Origin: JACNJF01 sp050288105
GTDB lineage: Bacteria > Pseudomonadota > Gammaproteobacteria > GCA-001735895
Reading direction: 5' to 3'
Length of the DNA stretch: 64,000 nucleotides
NCBI GenBank assembly: GCA_050288105.1
Contig: JBNKDE010000007.1
Coordinates: forward strand, 62,001 to 126,000
The first letter of the stretch is position 1. The number at the start of each line of letters is the position of its first letter. The position numbers and the translations under genes are program-made. The notes beneath the pieces were generated by a model, which saw nothing but the letters and a program-made list of their open reading frames with translations, ran no database searches and had not been told where the DNA came from. Of the stretch, positions 45,032 to 54,510 are shown piece by piece.

Positions 45032-45490
45032 TTATATACCCTGTTTATTCATGCCAGGCATAACCTGACCCGACTTTTTCATCGCTTCCATCACTTCGGG
45101 AGGCATATAGTTTTCATCGTGCTTGGCCAGTACTTCAGAGGCTATGAACTCCCCACTCTCATTGAGTCGGCCGTTCGCAATAATGCCCTGACCTTCACGA
45201 AACAGGTCAGGCAGGATACCGGTGTATTTAACCTTCACTACCGAGTTATTATCAGTCAGGTCGAATTCTACCGTAAGACCTTCGCCCGGGCGCGCGACAC
45301 TGCCGTCTACTACCAGTCCACCGACACGAAAATCTTTGTTCGCAGGTGCTTTACCGGCCTGAATATCAGCAGGTGAGAAGAAGAACATAATATTTTCATT
45401 CAGAGACTTAAGTGCAAATCCCACACCGACGCCGACACCTACAACCATCAATAGGATCAAAGTAAGCCTTTTTTTACGAGCTGGAGTCAT
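45032..45490 (-). CDS. ccmE: Haem chaperone CcmE
   Basis: Periplasmic haem carrier of 152 aa with one N-terminal anchor (about 8-27). The OB-fold body has FRVGGLVVDGSVAR and the haem-binding site VLAKHDENYMPPEV (covalent His followed by the Tyr ligand). The C-terminal tail is short. It overlaps ccmD by 17 bp. Confidence 0.95.
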   Translation of the reverse strand: MTPARKKRLTLILLMVVGVGVGVGFALKSLNENIMFFFSPADIQAGKAPANKDFRVGGLVVDGSVARPGEGLTVEFDLTDNNSVVKVKYTGILPDLFREGQGIIANGRLNESGEFIASEVLAKHDENYMPPEVMEAMKKSGQVMPGMNKQGI

Positions 45491-45668
45491 CTGTTTTATT
45501 TTCCTGCTTTGTGTTTGAACGGAACTGACGTTTCAGTTTCTTTAGATTTTGTTTATGCTGCTGCAGTGGCAACCACCAGTTAACTACCAGTACCACTAAC
45601 GCCAGCCCATAGGACGACCATACGAAAGTCGCATAACCGCCCATATTGAAGAATTCAGACAGCGTCAT
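45474..45668 (-). CDS. ccmD: Haem exporter protein CcmD
   Basis: Small single-span protein of 64 aa that helps release holo-CcmE from CcmABC. Features are the N-terminal FFNMGGYATFVWSSYGLALV segment (helix about 14-33) and a basic tail (KQNLKKLKRQFR). It overlaps both ccmC (14 bp) and ccmE (17 bp). Confidence 0.9.
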   Translation of the reverse strand: MTLSEFFNMGGYATFVWSSYGLALVVLVVNWWLPLQQHKQNLKKLKRQFRSNTKQENKTDDSSS

Positions 45669-46410
45669 CTTGAACCAGTTCCTCTACCCAGCGACTATTT
45701 CTTTCGCGATGTAATAACTCTGCTCTAACTCGCTGGAACAACGAGATAATGAAATACACCTTAAATGCCAGCGCCATCAGCAATAGCGGTAGCAACATAC
45801 TCCAGTGGATTGAAGGTTTATCAAATTTGGTGACCGTAGGCCCCTGATGCAGACTATTCCACCACTCCACTGAGTAATGGATTATCGGAATGTTAACAAC
45901 CCCCACAATAGCCAGTATCGCCACTGCGCGGCCCGCGACGCGTTTGTCATCTATCGCACCGTATAAACCTATCACGCCCAGATACAGGAATAACAGGATC
46001 AGCTCTGAGGTTAAGCGTGCATCCCATACCCAGTAGGTACCCCACATGGGTTTACCCCATAGCGAGCCGGTAATCAGCGCCAGAAAGGTAAAGCTGGCAC
46101 CGATGGGTGCTGCACTCATTAGAACAACCTCTGCCAGTTTCATACGCCATACCAGCACCACAATGCCGCAGAAGGCCATCACAATATAGATAAAGAGCGA
46201 CATCCAGGCGGCTGGTACATGGATAAAAATAATTCGGTAGCTATCACCCTGCTGGTAATCCGCTGGAGCCAGAACCAGGCCGCCGTACAGACCCGCCACC
46301 GCCAGGATTGCAAAAATTGCACTGAGCCAGGGCAACCACTTACCTGAGATTCGATAAAAATGCGGGGGTGATCCCAGCATATGAAACCATTTTACAAACC
46401 ATTTAATCAT
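45655..46410 (-). CDS. ccmC: Haem exporter protein CcmC
   Basis: A 251-aa, six-helix protein that loads haem onto CcmE. The WWD-type motif is WGTYWVWDARLTSELILLFL; conserved histidines are in FIHVPAAW and IPIIHYSVEWWNSLHQ. It is 15 bp after ccmB. Confidence 0.95.
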   Translation of the reverse strand: MIKWFVKWFHMLGSPPHFYRISGKWLPWLSAIFAILAVAGLYGGLVLAPADYQQGDSYRIIFIHVPAAWMSLFIYIVMAFCGIVVLVWRMKLAEVVLMSAAPIGASFTFLALITGSLWGKPMWGTYWVWDARLTSELILLFLYLGVIGLYGAIDDKRVAGRAVAILAIVGVVNIPIIHYSVEWWNSLHQGPTVTKFDKPSIHWSMLLPLLLMALAFKVYFIISLFQRVRAELLHRERNSRWVEELVQDDAV

Positions 46411-46425
46411 CAGACTTTTTCACTC

Positions 46426-47109
46426 CTAACTCATACTCATTTTCAATGCTGCAGCCGTCGCAATCGGTGACAGAGACAGAGACAGGAACAGGAACGCTAA
46501 CAACATTGAAATCTGCGCATTGGCTGAAAGACCGCTGGCAGCCACATCTATTGCACTGGAGGCAAATATTAAAACAGGTACATACAAAGGGAGTACCAGT
46601 AAAGACAGGATTATACCACCTTTACGTAAACCTATGGTAAGCGCAACCCCGATAGAGCCGATTAAACTAAGCACCGGCGTACCCAGCAGGATAGTTAGCA
46701 GCAGGATGCCATAGGCCGACTCATCCAGCCCCAGCATCATTGCCAGCAGCGGCGCTACCAGCAGCAGTGGCAGCCCGGTTACCAGCCAGTGAGCAGTGAC
46801 TTTCGCCAGCACCAGAACGGGCACCGGGTGTGCACTCAATAGCATTTGCTCGAGCGTGCCATCCTCAAAATCGGAACGAAAGATATGATCTAGTGACAGC
46901 ATAGAAGCCAGCAATGCCGCCACCCAGATAATGCCCGGTGCAATGCGCGCCAGCAGATTCGGTTCAGCACCTACCGCAAGCGGAAACAGGGTGATGACCA
47001 GCACGAAAAACAATAAGGGATTAGCCAGTTCCGAACGATTACGAAACGCCAGCAGAAGATCTCTGCGTAACAGAAACCAGAAAGCCTGAGACAGGGATAA
47101 GCGTTTCAT
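46426..47109 (-). CDS. ccmB: Haem exporter protein CcmB
   Basis: ABC-2-type membrane subunit of the CcmABC complex, 227 aa with six helices. The N-terminus SQAFWFLLRRDLLLAFRNRS is characteristic, followed by GIIWVAALLASMLSLDHIF. It overlaps ccmA by 4 bp. Confidence 0.94.
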   Translation of the reverse strand: MKRLSLSQAFWFLLRRDLLLAFRNRSELANPLLFFVLVITLFPLAVGAEPNLLARIAPGIIWVAALLASMLSLDHIFRSDFEDGTLEQMLLSAHPVPVLVLAKVTAHWLVTGLPLLLVAPLLAMMLGLDESAYGILLLTILLGTPVLSLIGSIGVALTIGLRKGGIILSLLVLPLYVPVLIFASSAIDVAASGLSANAQISMLLAFLFLSLSLSPIATAAALKMSMS

Positions 47110-47726
47110 GACGAAAGATTCAACCTCACTACATCAGAGTCCGGCATCTCTATATCGTGGTGGGAGGTCATCACGATCACCCCGCCTTTATCCAGATGGC
47201 GCTCAAACATGCCCTGGAATAACGCCATACTGGCCTTGTCCAGCGAGGTGAAGGGCTCATCCATAATCCACAACTGGGCATCTGTCACAATCAGGCGCGC
47301 CATTGCCAGCCGGCGCTTCTGTCCTGCTGACAGGGTCGCCACAAAGTTTTCACCATAGCGATAGAGATTAACCTGATCCAGCGCATCATCCAGCGAAATA
47401 TCACTGGGACGTCCCATAGCCTGTATCAGGCGTAGATTTTCCAGGCAGGTCAGGTCACGCTTGATACCATCGTGATGACCCACGTAATTCACCTGCTCGT
47501 AATAATCGGCCCCAACCTCGCTAATTGGCTTGCCCTGCCACAGCACATCACCGGACTCAGGCAGGCTTAAACCGGTTAGTATCCGCAGCAAACTGGTTTT
47601 TCCACTACCATTCTTGCCTTCAACCAGTAGAATCTGCCCGCATTTTAGAGATAAATTCAAACCCTCAAACAAGCATCGGTCATCTTTGACGCAGCTTAAC
47701 TCTCGAGTTTGTAATAGGACTGACAT
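47106..47726 (-). CDS. ccmA: Haem exporter ATP-binding protein CcmA
   Basis: ABC ATPase of 206 aa that powers release of holo-CcmE. Walker A is EGKNGSGKTSLL, the signature is TLSAGQKRRLAMARL, Walker B is LWIMDEPFTSLD, and the switch His is in MTSHHD. It is the first gene of ccmABCDEFGHI, which is compact, with overlaps almost throughout. Confidence 0.95.
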   Translation of the reverse strand: MSVLLQTRELSCVKDDRCLFEGLNLSLKCGQILLVEGKNGSGKTSLLRILTGLSLPESGDVLWQGKPISEVGADYYEQVNYVGHHDGIKRDLTCLENLRLIQAMGRPSDISLDDALDQVNLYRYGENFVATLSAGQKRRLAMARLIVTDAQLWIMDEPFTSLDKASMALFQGMFERHLDKGGVIVMTSHHDIEMPDSDVVRLNLSS

Positions 47727-47829
47727 ATTTTAAAATTCTATCTCTATCAAAAAGACTGCGAAGGCTAGCTAAAAAAGCCCGAATGTGCAATCTGACTTGT
47801 TAAAACTGGCCATTAATTATGGCCTTTGA

Positions 47830-48813
47830 ATGGATATCGAACACTCAATGATCACTTCTGCTAGCTTCAAACCGGCATGGTATCTGCGTAACCCGCATCT
47901 GCAAACTATTCTTGCCAATATCAATAAACCACCCTACCCCAGCGTAAGCTATGAAAGCGTCCCTCTGCAAGATGGTGATCGTTTACAGCTAGCTCGGGGC
48001 GACGCGTCCGGCCCAAATAGAGTATTGATGCTGCACGGACTGGAAGGTTCACTCGATTCAGCCTATGCACGACGCTTAGTGAACTATTTAAATAAATTTA
48101 ATATACCAGTTACCTTTATGTACTTTCGCAGCTGCGATGGAAAACCTAATAACAAAACCAGGAGCTATCATTCAGGTGAAACCGGGGACCTACGCAGCGT
48201 CATCAAGCACCTGAAGCAGCAGGGAACGCAGAAAATAGCGCTGGTAGGGTATTCGCTGGGGGCTAATGTCACGCTTAAGTATATGGGCGAAGGCGACGTA
48301 GACAAGGCTGTGGTATGCGCAACAGCCGTGTCTGTACCCATGTTACTTGACATCTGTGCGCGCAGGATGAATCAGGGGTTTTCCCGGATTTATCAACGCA
48401 GCTTACTCAAGCGGCTGTTACATAAGGTGCAACAGAAAAAGCTTATGCTCGAACGCGAAGGCTATAACCCTTCGCTCAAGGTGAAAAACTTTGTGGCATT
48501 CGATGATGCCTTTACCGCTCCGCTACACGGATTTGAGAGTGCCGCAGATTACTACCAGAAATGCAGTTCGCGCCAGTTTTTATCGGGTATCAGTAAGCCC
48601 ACGCTCATTCTGCAGGCTGAAGACGATCCCTTTATGACACGCGATGTGATTCCTGGTCCGGAAGAATTATCTGAGCAGGTAACCCTGGAACTGTCGCGCC
48701 ATGGCGGGCATGTCGGTTTTATCCAGCGTGGCCTGGTTAACCCGCAAAACTGGCTGGAACCCAGAATTCATCAATGGCTAAAGCAGCATGGTTTTGATGG
48801 GCAGGTCGACTGA
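47830..48813 (+). CDS. YheT-like alpha/beta hydrolase
   Basis: A 327-aa hydrolase of the YheT/UPF0017 group. Family start: KPAWYLRNPHLQTILANI. The nucleophile elbow is GYSLGANVTLKYMGE (Ser), the acid is in QAEDDPFM, and the histidine is in HGGHVGFI. Members act as esterases or lipases of uncertain substrate. The start is uncertain (47830 or 47848), since neither has a strong ribosome site. A small GGCCAT/ATGGCC hairpin (47808-47824) lies just upstream. It is divergent from ccmA. Confidence 0.85.
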   Translation: MDIEHSMITSASFKPAWYLRNPHLQTILANINKPPYPSVSYESVPLQDGDRLQLARGDASGPNRVLMLHGLEGSLDSAYARRLVNYLNKFNIPVTFMYFRSCDGKPNNKTRSYHSGETGDLRSVIKHLKQQGTQKIALVGYSLGANVTLKYMGEGDVDKAVVCATAVSVPMLLDICARRMNQGFSRIYQRSLLKRLLHKVQQKKLMLEREGYNPSLKVKNFVAFDDAFTAPLHGFESAADYYQKCSSRQFLSGISKPTLILQAEDDPFMTRDVIPGPEELSEQVTLELSRHGGHVGFIQRGLVNPQNWLEPRIHQWLKQHGFDGQVD

Positions 48814-48834
48814 AACAGCCGACCGCCCACGCCG

Positions 48835-50241
48835 TCAGGAAAAACCCATCTGACCAGGTAGCCACAACACTATACCTGGTAAAGCCACCAGAGCCGCAAT
48901 GGTGAGGGCATCGGCAACAAAGAAAGGAATAACCCCCCTGAAAACATCCTGCACACTGCACTCTGGACGAACCCCTGCCACCACAAAACAGTTCAGTCCG
49001 ATGGGTGGCGTGATGAGACAGAATTCCGCCATCTTGACCACGATAATGCCAAACCAGATAGAACAACCCACACTGGAGACACCGAATGCCGAATCCGCTG
49101 CGCTGACCCCATCGCCACCATTAAGGGCGATCACCGCTGGATATACCACTGGCAGGGTTAATAACAACATACCAATCGCATCCATAAACATGCCCAGCAC
49201 CGCATACGCCAGCAGTATAAGTACCAGAGTCATCATCGGACTTTGATCGAGGCCGGTAATCCAGTCAGCAAACGCAGACGGAAGATCAGCGAAGCCTAGA
49301 AACCTGACATACAGCAACACACCCCAGATAATGGTAAAAATCATTACGGTAAGCTTTGCGGTTTCCAGCAGTGCCCCCTTAAGATCTTTCCAGCGCATGC
49401 CTTTATGTAACGCCATCAGCAAAATAACAAAAGCACCCAGCGATCCCGCTTCGGTAGGCGTGCCTACTCCACCGTAGATACAGACCACAATAATGCTGAC
49501 GACAAAAAAGATGGGTAGCGCACCTGGCAGGGATTCCAGGCGCTGCTTCCAGCTATACCCTTTCACCGGAGGACCGAAGTTTTTCCGCGTCTTCGCCAAG
49601 AAAATCACCAGCGCACCATACACCAGTGCCGAGAATGCTCCCGGTAGAAAACCCGCCATTAACAGCGCACCCACATCCTGCTCAACGATGATCGCGTAAA
49701 TGACCAGAATGGCTGAAGGCGGAATTAATGAAGCCAGCGTGCCACTGGCAGCCACCACACCTGCAGCGAATCTTTTGTCATAACCCAGTTGCAGCATTTC
49801 GGGCACAGCAATACGTGCAAAAACCGCTGAAGTCGCCACCGAGGCACCAGATACCGCCGCAAACCCTGCGGCAGAAAATACCGTGGCCACGCCCATACCG
49901 CCCGGAAGCCAGCCTACCCAGCGTTTGGCCGCCTCGAATAAGGCACGTGTTAATCCCGCGTGATACGCCAGAAACCCGATCAGGATAAAGGTCGGAATGA
50001 GCGACAGGGCGAGTGTCGATACTTTGGAATGCGGAATAGTGCCTGCCATTTTCAGCGCCACCATGAACCCTCTTTCAAAGCCCATGCGGCTTGAGAATAT
50101 CCACAGCAGTCCAATAAAACCTGCCAGAGCGGCCGCGAATGCTACCCTGACCCCCATCAGCACAAACAGTAACATAAAGCCGGTCACCCACAGGCCGATA
50201 CTGATTGAATCCATTTGCGTCAAACTCTCAAACCAGCTCAT
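48835..50241 (-). CDS. dctM: TRAP transporter large permease (DctM)
   Basis: A 468-aa, 12-13-helix subunit that couples Na+ flow to substrate uptake. Markers are VSGASVATSAVFARIAVPEM, ASGTLASLIPPSAILVIYAI and the C-terminal GLNCFVVAGVRPE. It overlaps dctQ by 4 bp. The three genes make a classical DctPQM set for organic acids (C4-dicarboxylates or related). Confidence 0.93.
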   Translation of the reverse strand: MSWFESLTQMDSISIGLWVTGFMLLFVLMGVRVAFAAALAGFIGLLWIFSSRMGFERGFMVALKMAGTIPHSKVSTLALSLIPTFILIGFLAYHAGLTRALFEAAKRWVGWLPGGMGVATVFSAAGFAAVSGASVATSAVFARIAVPEMLQLGYDKRFAAGVVAASGTLASLIPPSAILVIYAIIVEQDVGALLMAGFLPGAFSALVYGALVIFLAKTRKNFGPPVKGYSWKQRLESLPGALPIFFVVSIIVVCIYGGVGTPTEAGSLGAFVILLMALHKGMRWKDLKGALLETAKLTVMIFTIIWGVLLYVRFLGFADLPSAFADWITGLDQSPMMTLVLILLAYAVLGMFMDAIGMLLLTLPVVYPAVIALNGGDGVSAADSAFGVSSVGCSIWFGIIVVKMAEFCLITPPIGLNCFVVAGVRPECSVQDVFRGVIPFFVADALTIAALVALPGIVLWLPGQMGFS

Positions 50242-50888
50242 GAGCGTTCTCCCGCGTCGCCGCTATCATCGCTGCCATTGTCATGTCCGATTAATGACTC
50301 TGCCTCAGCTGCGGCAATTGCGGCTACATCCTCAATCAGAGGCACAGCTACCGGACTGTCGCCCCCCTGGATGGCCGCTCGGATATACCCCCATATCTGC
50401 AAGATCAATCGTAATGCGAGTATCGTTAATGCAACTGGCACCACCAGCTTGGCAGGCCAGGTCGGCAGATTAATATCCAGCGAGGAGTCTCCGATCTGGT
50501 ACGCACGAAGAAAATGTAAATAGGAGCCATAAATCAGCACCAGCGTGATTCCCAACATCAGCAAGCTGGAGAGTAGCTCGGTTAACCATAGCGGTCTTCC
50601 ATGAATATTACTCACCAACATATCCATACGAATATGCCCGCCATCGCGCTGTGTGTAGGCGATCCCTAAAAATGCAAAAAAAGCCATTGCCTGTTCAACC
50701 CAGTCTATATAGCCTGAGATAGGCATGGAAAAAATCCAGCGTCCCAGCACATTTGCTGTAGCCAGTAATACCAGCAGGAAGATCACAATCCCGCCAATAA
50801 GGGTCAGAGCCGATTCAAATTTATAAACCAGCCTGTCAAGCGTGCTGAGAAGCGATTGATCTTCGAGTACTGTATGTGAGCCTGCCAT
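50238..50888 (-). CDS. dctQ: TRAP transporter small permease (DctQ)
   Basis: A 216-aa subunit with four membrane helices (about 30-50, 65-85, 104-124 and 148-168) and the family-typical block MPISGYIDWVEQAMAFFAFL plus YTQRDGGHIRMDML. The acidic C-terminus (HDNGSDDSGDAGERS) extends beyond the last helix. It lies 90 bp downstream of dctP. Confidence 0.92.
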   Translation of the reverse strand: MAGSHTVLEDQSLLSTLDRLVYKFESALTLIGGIVIFLLVLLATANVLGRWIFSMPISGYIDWVEQAMAFFAFLGIAYTQRDGGHIRMDMLVSNIHGRPLWLTELLSSLLMLGITLVLIYGSYLHFLRAYQIGDSSLDINLPTWPAKLVVPVALTILALRLILQIWGYIRAAIQGGDSPVAVPLIEDVAAIAAAEAESLIGHDNGSDDSGDAGERS

Positions 50889-50978
50889 CGTTAATACCTC
50901 TGAAAGTCGAAGCGGGAGTCAAAGCGAGCAAGATTCGGAAAATGTCCGCACTCGAGATGAGTGCGGACAGGGATGGTT

Positions 50979-51983
50979 CTATTTCCCAGCAAATAGTGCC
51001 TGAGTAAATTCGAATAACGTTTTTGAATCAAACTCAGAAGCATATTTTTTAACCCACTCATCTCGTACAGAAGCAGCCAGGTCATTCAACTCAGCAGTTT
51101 GTGCGGGGGTAAAGGTGACGCGGGTTAAACCCTCTTCGGTTACTGCTTTCTCATACTTACCGGTGGTATTGTTGTTGTAGTTTTCGACATAGAAAGCGAT
51201 AGCTTCGTCAACTGAACCGAGCAACGCTTCGCGATTTTTAGCGCTAAGTGCGTTTAATGCATCGGTGTTCACAACAACGGGACAGTTGGCTGATCCCAGA
51301 TTCAGATTAGTTGACGCCCATTTACCCACTTTATAGGTTTTTGTCGCGAGGTGAGCATGCGGAGCAAAGGCAGCTGCATCAATCACTCCAGAATCCATAG
51401 ACTGTCTCACTTCTGAGAAAGGTACGCCGGTTTTCACCGCACCCAGCTTGGACAGCACGCCCATGATACCGCCCGGGCCACGCACGCGCATGCCACTGAA
51501 ATCAGACAGCTTGGTCAGTACGTCGGTTTTGCTGACCAGGTTATACTGGGGCAGAGGAGTTGACATAAGCAGTGTCGCATTCCAGCGTGCCAGATCTTTT
51601 TTGACGATCGGATGCTCGAACACCTTTTTATAGATTTCAGCTACCCGTGCCAGTGAAACATCCTTACTAAAAGGTAGCTCGGTCACAGTAATGGTCGGAT
51701 TTTTATCATTGTGGTAAAAGGAACAGAACTGGGCCATTTCAAATGCACCAAATGAAATACCGTCCAGGTTTTCCTTTGCTTTAGAAAGACCACCATAGGA
51801 AATATTCATTTTGAAATCCCCATTGGTTTTCTTCTCTACCAACTCTGCGAGCTTTTCGACATTTTCAGTAAAGGCACGACGTTTACCCCATAGCGATACA
51901 TTCCATTCGGTAGCGGCCTGAAGTTCTGCTGCAAACAGACCCACGCAGACAGTTGTAGCGATGATGAGTTTTTTATTTAACAT
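50979..51983 (-). CDS. dctP: TRAP transporter substrate-binding protein (DctP)
   Basis: Periplasmic receptor of 334 aa. Signal peptide 1-23 (ends LQA). The carboxylate-binding region is FSGMRVRGPGGIMGVLSKLG, with the conserved Arg, and SEVRQSMDSGVIDAA follows. A GAGGAA site precedes the ATG. It delivers an organic anion to DctQM; the ligand cannot be assigned. The DctD-like gene upstream points to dicarboxylates. Confidence 0.92.
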   Translation of the reverse strand: MLNKKLIIATTVCVGLFAAELQAATEWNVSLWGKRRAFTENVEKLAELVEKKTNGDFKMNISYGGLSKAKENLDGISFGAFEMAQFCSFYHNDKNPTITVTELPFSKDVSLARVAEIYKKVFEHPIVKKDLARWNATLLMSTPLPQYNLVSKTDVLTKLSDFSGMRVRGPGGIMGVLSKLGAVKTGVPFSEVRQSMDSGVIDAAAFAPHAHLATKTYKVGKWASTNLNLGSANCPVVVNTDALNALSAKNREALLGSVDEAIAFYVENYNNNTTGKYEKAVTEEGLTRVTFTPAQTAELNDLAASVRDEWVKKYASEFDSKTLFEFTQALFAGK

Positions 51984-52068
51984 GTTGATTCCTCTGGTTT
52001 AGTTATTGATGTTATGAATAAACTTTGTTAATGAGAAGACAGCAACTCTCATTTAACTGGAAGCTGTT

Positions 52069-52084
52069 TACATGAAATGTGCCA
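52069..52084 (-). promoter_or_regulatory. Possible sigma-54 promoter of dctPQM, weak -12
   Basis: The minus strand has TTGGCAC as a perfect -24, but at the -12 position it reads ATGTA rather than TTGCA. It is supported mainly by the neighbouring sigma-54 activator gene. The start would be about 75 nt before dctP. Confidence 0.25.
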
Positions 52085-52204
52085 AAACCTGAAATCGTTG
52101 GAAATTAAATGGTTTTTATCGCGCCTGACCGCAACCAACAGCAAACCAGTGCTAATTTAGGAAAAAAATGGCTGGGAAATTTGACGGAATGAGAATTTTA
52201 TTTC

Positions 52205-53566
52205 TTATTTGCGATACTCAGAAACCGAAATTCCGAAACGGGTCAATTTCTGGTTAAAGGTTCTACGTTCCAGATCCAGATCACTAAGTACCTCTGAAAC
52301 CTTACCCTGGTACTGCGCCAGCTTGGACCTGATCAGGTTTTCTTCGAAGGCATTCACCTGTTGCTTAAGTGAAACCTGCTGTTTCTGACCCACCCGACTG
52401 AGCGCGCTCCCCGGTATCAACTGGTCAATATCAGCAAAGCCATTAATCACATAGCGTGTCGCAACATTGATTAATTCGCGCACATTCCCCGGCCAGTCAC
52501 TGGATAGCAGGATATTGCAGTTATGATCACTCACCGGTTGATATTCAATCTTGAAGTTTTCACAGCTTTGCATCACAAAATATTCAAACAGCGTAATAAT
52601 ATCTTCCTGTCGATCACGCAGCGCGGGGATATGGCATTCCCCCACCTGAAGCCGGTAGAACAGATCCTGCCTGAAATGTTCATGATTCAGTAAATCGATC
52701 TTGGTTGCCGAGATCACCCTGCAGTCGGTCTTAATCTCCTGGTTGCTACCCAGAGGAGTGATAATGCCATCCTGCAATACCCGCAATAACTTGGCCTGTA
52801 TATTAGGTGACAGGCTTTCTACTTCATCCAGGAACAACGTACCCCCACTGGCATATTCCAGCTTACCTACTCTGGAACCTTTAGCATCGGTAAAAGCGCC
52901 TTTCACGTAACCGAATAATTCTGCCTCAGCCAGATCATCAGGGATAGCCGCACAGTTGAGCGCGACAAAGGGCTTATCACGGCGTGAACTAAAATCATGT
53001 AAACAACGTGCGACCAGCTCCTTGCCCACACCGGTTTCGCCATACACCATCACCGGGATATCCATCAGCGCCAGCTTTAACACATTCTGTTTAAGCTGTT
53101 TCATCATCGGGCTGTTACCCATGATTCGTGACTCTATCTTACTATGCTGTTCCAGTTGCTGGCGGGTTTCCAGTAACGACAGACTGAGCAATCTTTTATC
53201 TACCGCACGCTGGATACTTTTCAACAAACGATTGGTGTCCACTGGCTTTTCAATAAAGTCATAGACGCCGTGTTTCATTGCATCCACTGCAATCGTGATA
53301 TCGCCATACCCGGTCATCAAGATAACCGGAAGATCAGGATCAATCGCTTTTACTGCTTTGGAAAACTCCAGGCCATCACCTCCCGGCATACGCAGGTCGG
53401 TTAAAATAACCGCAGGCATATGCGGATAAATTTCAGCCAGGGCAGGCTTGGGGGAGGCATATTCGATAATGCTCTGATACTGAGTCGAGAGTAAATCGAC
53501 CGTATTTACCCTGACGTCCTTATCATCATCCACCACCATTATGGTTATCGAATCATGATCAGACAT
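52205..53566 (-). CDS. Sigma-54-dependent response regulator (DctD-like)
   Basis: A 453-aa NtrC-family activator. The receiver domain (1-125) has DDDKDVRV and the phospho-acceptor Asp in ILTDLRMPGGDG. The AAA+ domain (about 145-375) has Walker A GETGVGKE, Walker B FLDEVESL and the sigma-54 loop as GAFTDA instead of GAFTGA. The C-terminal Fis-type helix-turn-helix has LDLERRTFNQKLTRFG. It lies 221 bp upstream of dctP on the same strand and probably activates it. No DctB-type sensor kinase gene is present here. Confidence 0.88.
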   Translation of the reverse strand: MSDHDSITIMVVDDDKDVRVNTVDLLSTQYQSIIEYASPKPALAEIYPHMPAVILTDLRMPGGDGLEFSKAVKAIDPDLPVILMTGYGDITIAVDAMKHGVYDFIEKPVDTNRLLKSIQRAVDKRLLSLSLLETRQQLEQHSKIESRIMGNSPMMKQLKQNVLKLALMDIPVMVYGETGVGKELVARCLHDFSSRRDKPFVALNCAAIPDDLAEAELFGYVKGAFTDAKGSRVGKLEYASGGTLFLDEVESLSPNIQAKLLRVLQDGIITPLGSNQEIKTDCRVISATKIDLLNHEHFRQDLFYRLQVGECHIPALRDRQEDIITLFEYFVMQSCENFKIEYQPVSDHNCNILLSSDWPGNVRELINVATRYVINGFADIDQLIPGSALSRVGQKQQVSLKQQVNAFEENLIRSKLAQYQGKVSEVLSDLDLERRTFNQKLTRFGISVSEYRK

Positions 53567-53737
53567 CGGGCATCAACCTGGGAAATTTATACATTTTTTT
53601 AACAAAGAAAAATATCCATCAACAAACAACATGAGGTTTTTTATTTATATATTCACTATCCAGTAATTTCTACTAGTATAAGTGAATTCGTATAACATCC
53701 AGATTCTATACATTTCTCTCGCAAAAGGAACCTAAAC

Positions 53738-54052
53738 ATGATTGTGACAAATCTCGAAGTAATCCCCGGCAAAAACATCATCAAACACTATGGGCTGGTG
53801 CAGGGCAATACCATCCGTGCCAAGCATGTAGGGCGCGACATCATGGCCGGATTCAAGAATATCTTTGGCGGAGAGCTTAAGGGCTATACCGAACTGCTCG
53901 CTGAATCACGCCAGGAAGCAACCGATAGAATGATCCAGCAGGCAGAGGCGCTGGGCGCCAATGCGGTATTAAATGTTCGCTACAGTACCTCTTCCATTAC
54001 CCAGGGCGCGGCAGAACTGTACGCCTATGGCACCGCAGTCACCGTGGAGTAA
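53738..54052 (+). CDS. YbjQ-family protein (heavy-metal-binding domain, DUF74)
   Basis: A 104-aa single-domain protein that forms pentameric rings in structures of relatives. Family blocks are VIPGKNIIKHYGLVQGNTIR, KNIFGGELKGYTELLAESR and GANAVLNVRYSTSSI. The function is unknown despite the domain name. A strong AAAAGGA site precedes the ATG. It is followed 3 bp later by a second YbjQ paralogue. Confidence 0.88.
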   Translation: MIVTNLEVIPGKNIIKHYGLVQGNTIRAKHVGRDIMAGFKNIFGGELKGYTELLAESRQEATDRMIQQAEALGANAVLNVRYSTSSITQGAAELYAYGTAVTVE

Positions 54053-54055
54053 ACC

Positions 54056-54502
54056 ATGGATATCCTCATATTCCTGCTGCTGTTAATCATCGGCTTCGTA
54101 TTTGGACAGGTCGCGGAAAAAAGGCATTATAAATCCATAATCAAACGCGAAACAGAAACCCTTTCCATGCCGGTCATGACCCTGAAAACGGTACCAGCGC
54201 AAATTTCCCATTGTAAAACCCAGCTGGTCAGTGGAAACGCCGTCATCTCCATCGACTTCTTTAAAAAATTTGTTGCCGGCTTACGTGGCTTAGTGGGGGG
54301 GCGTATGCGTTCATACGAATCGCTGCTGGATCGGGCCAGGCGCGAAGCCATCCTGCGCATGAAACAGGACGCCCTGCAACAGGGCGCTAAAATGATCATC
54401 AATGTCAGGATAGAAACTTCCTCCATCAACAAGAACAGCAGTCGCAACCAGTCGGTTGGATCAGTAGAAGTACTCGCCTATGGAACCGCCATATCAATTT
54501 AA
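54056..54502 (+). CDS. Membrane-anchored YbjQ-family protein
   Basis: A 148-aa paralogue of the preceding gene with one N-terminal membrane helix (residues 3-20). The YbjQ core starts at about 35 (HCKTQLVSGNAVISIDFFKK) and has GLVGGRMRSYESLLDRARRE and GAKMIINVRIETSSI. Tandem soluble and anchored forms next to an M48 peptidase suggest a membrane-associated assembly; this is inference. It lies 8 bp before the peptidase gene. Confidence 0.82.
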   Translation: MDILIFLLLLIIGFVFGQVAEKRHYKSIIKRETETLSMPVMTLKTVPAQISHCKTQLVSGNAVISIDFFKKFVAGLRGLVGGRMRSYESLLDRARREAILRMKQDALQQGAKMIINVRIETSSINKNSSRNQSVGSVEVLAYGTAISI

Positions 54503-54510
54503 CAATAATT

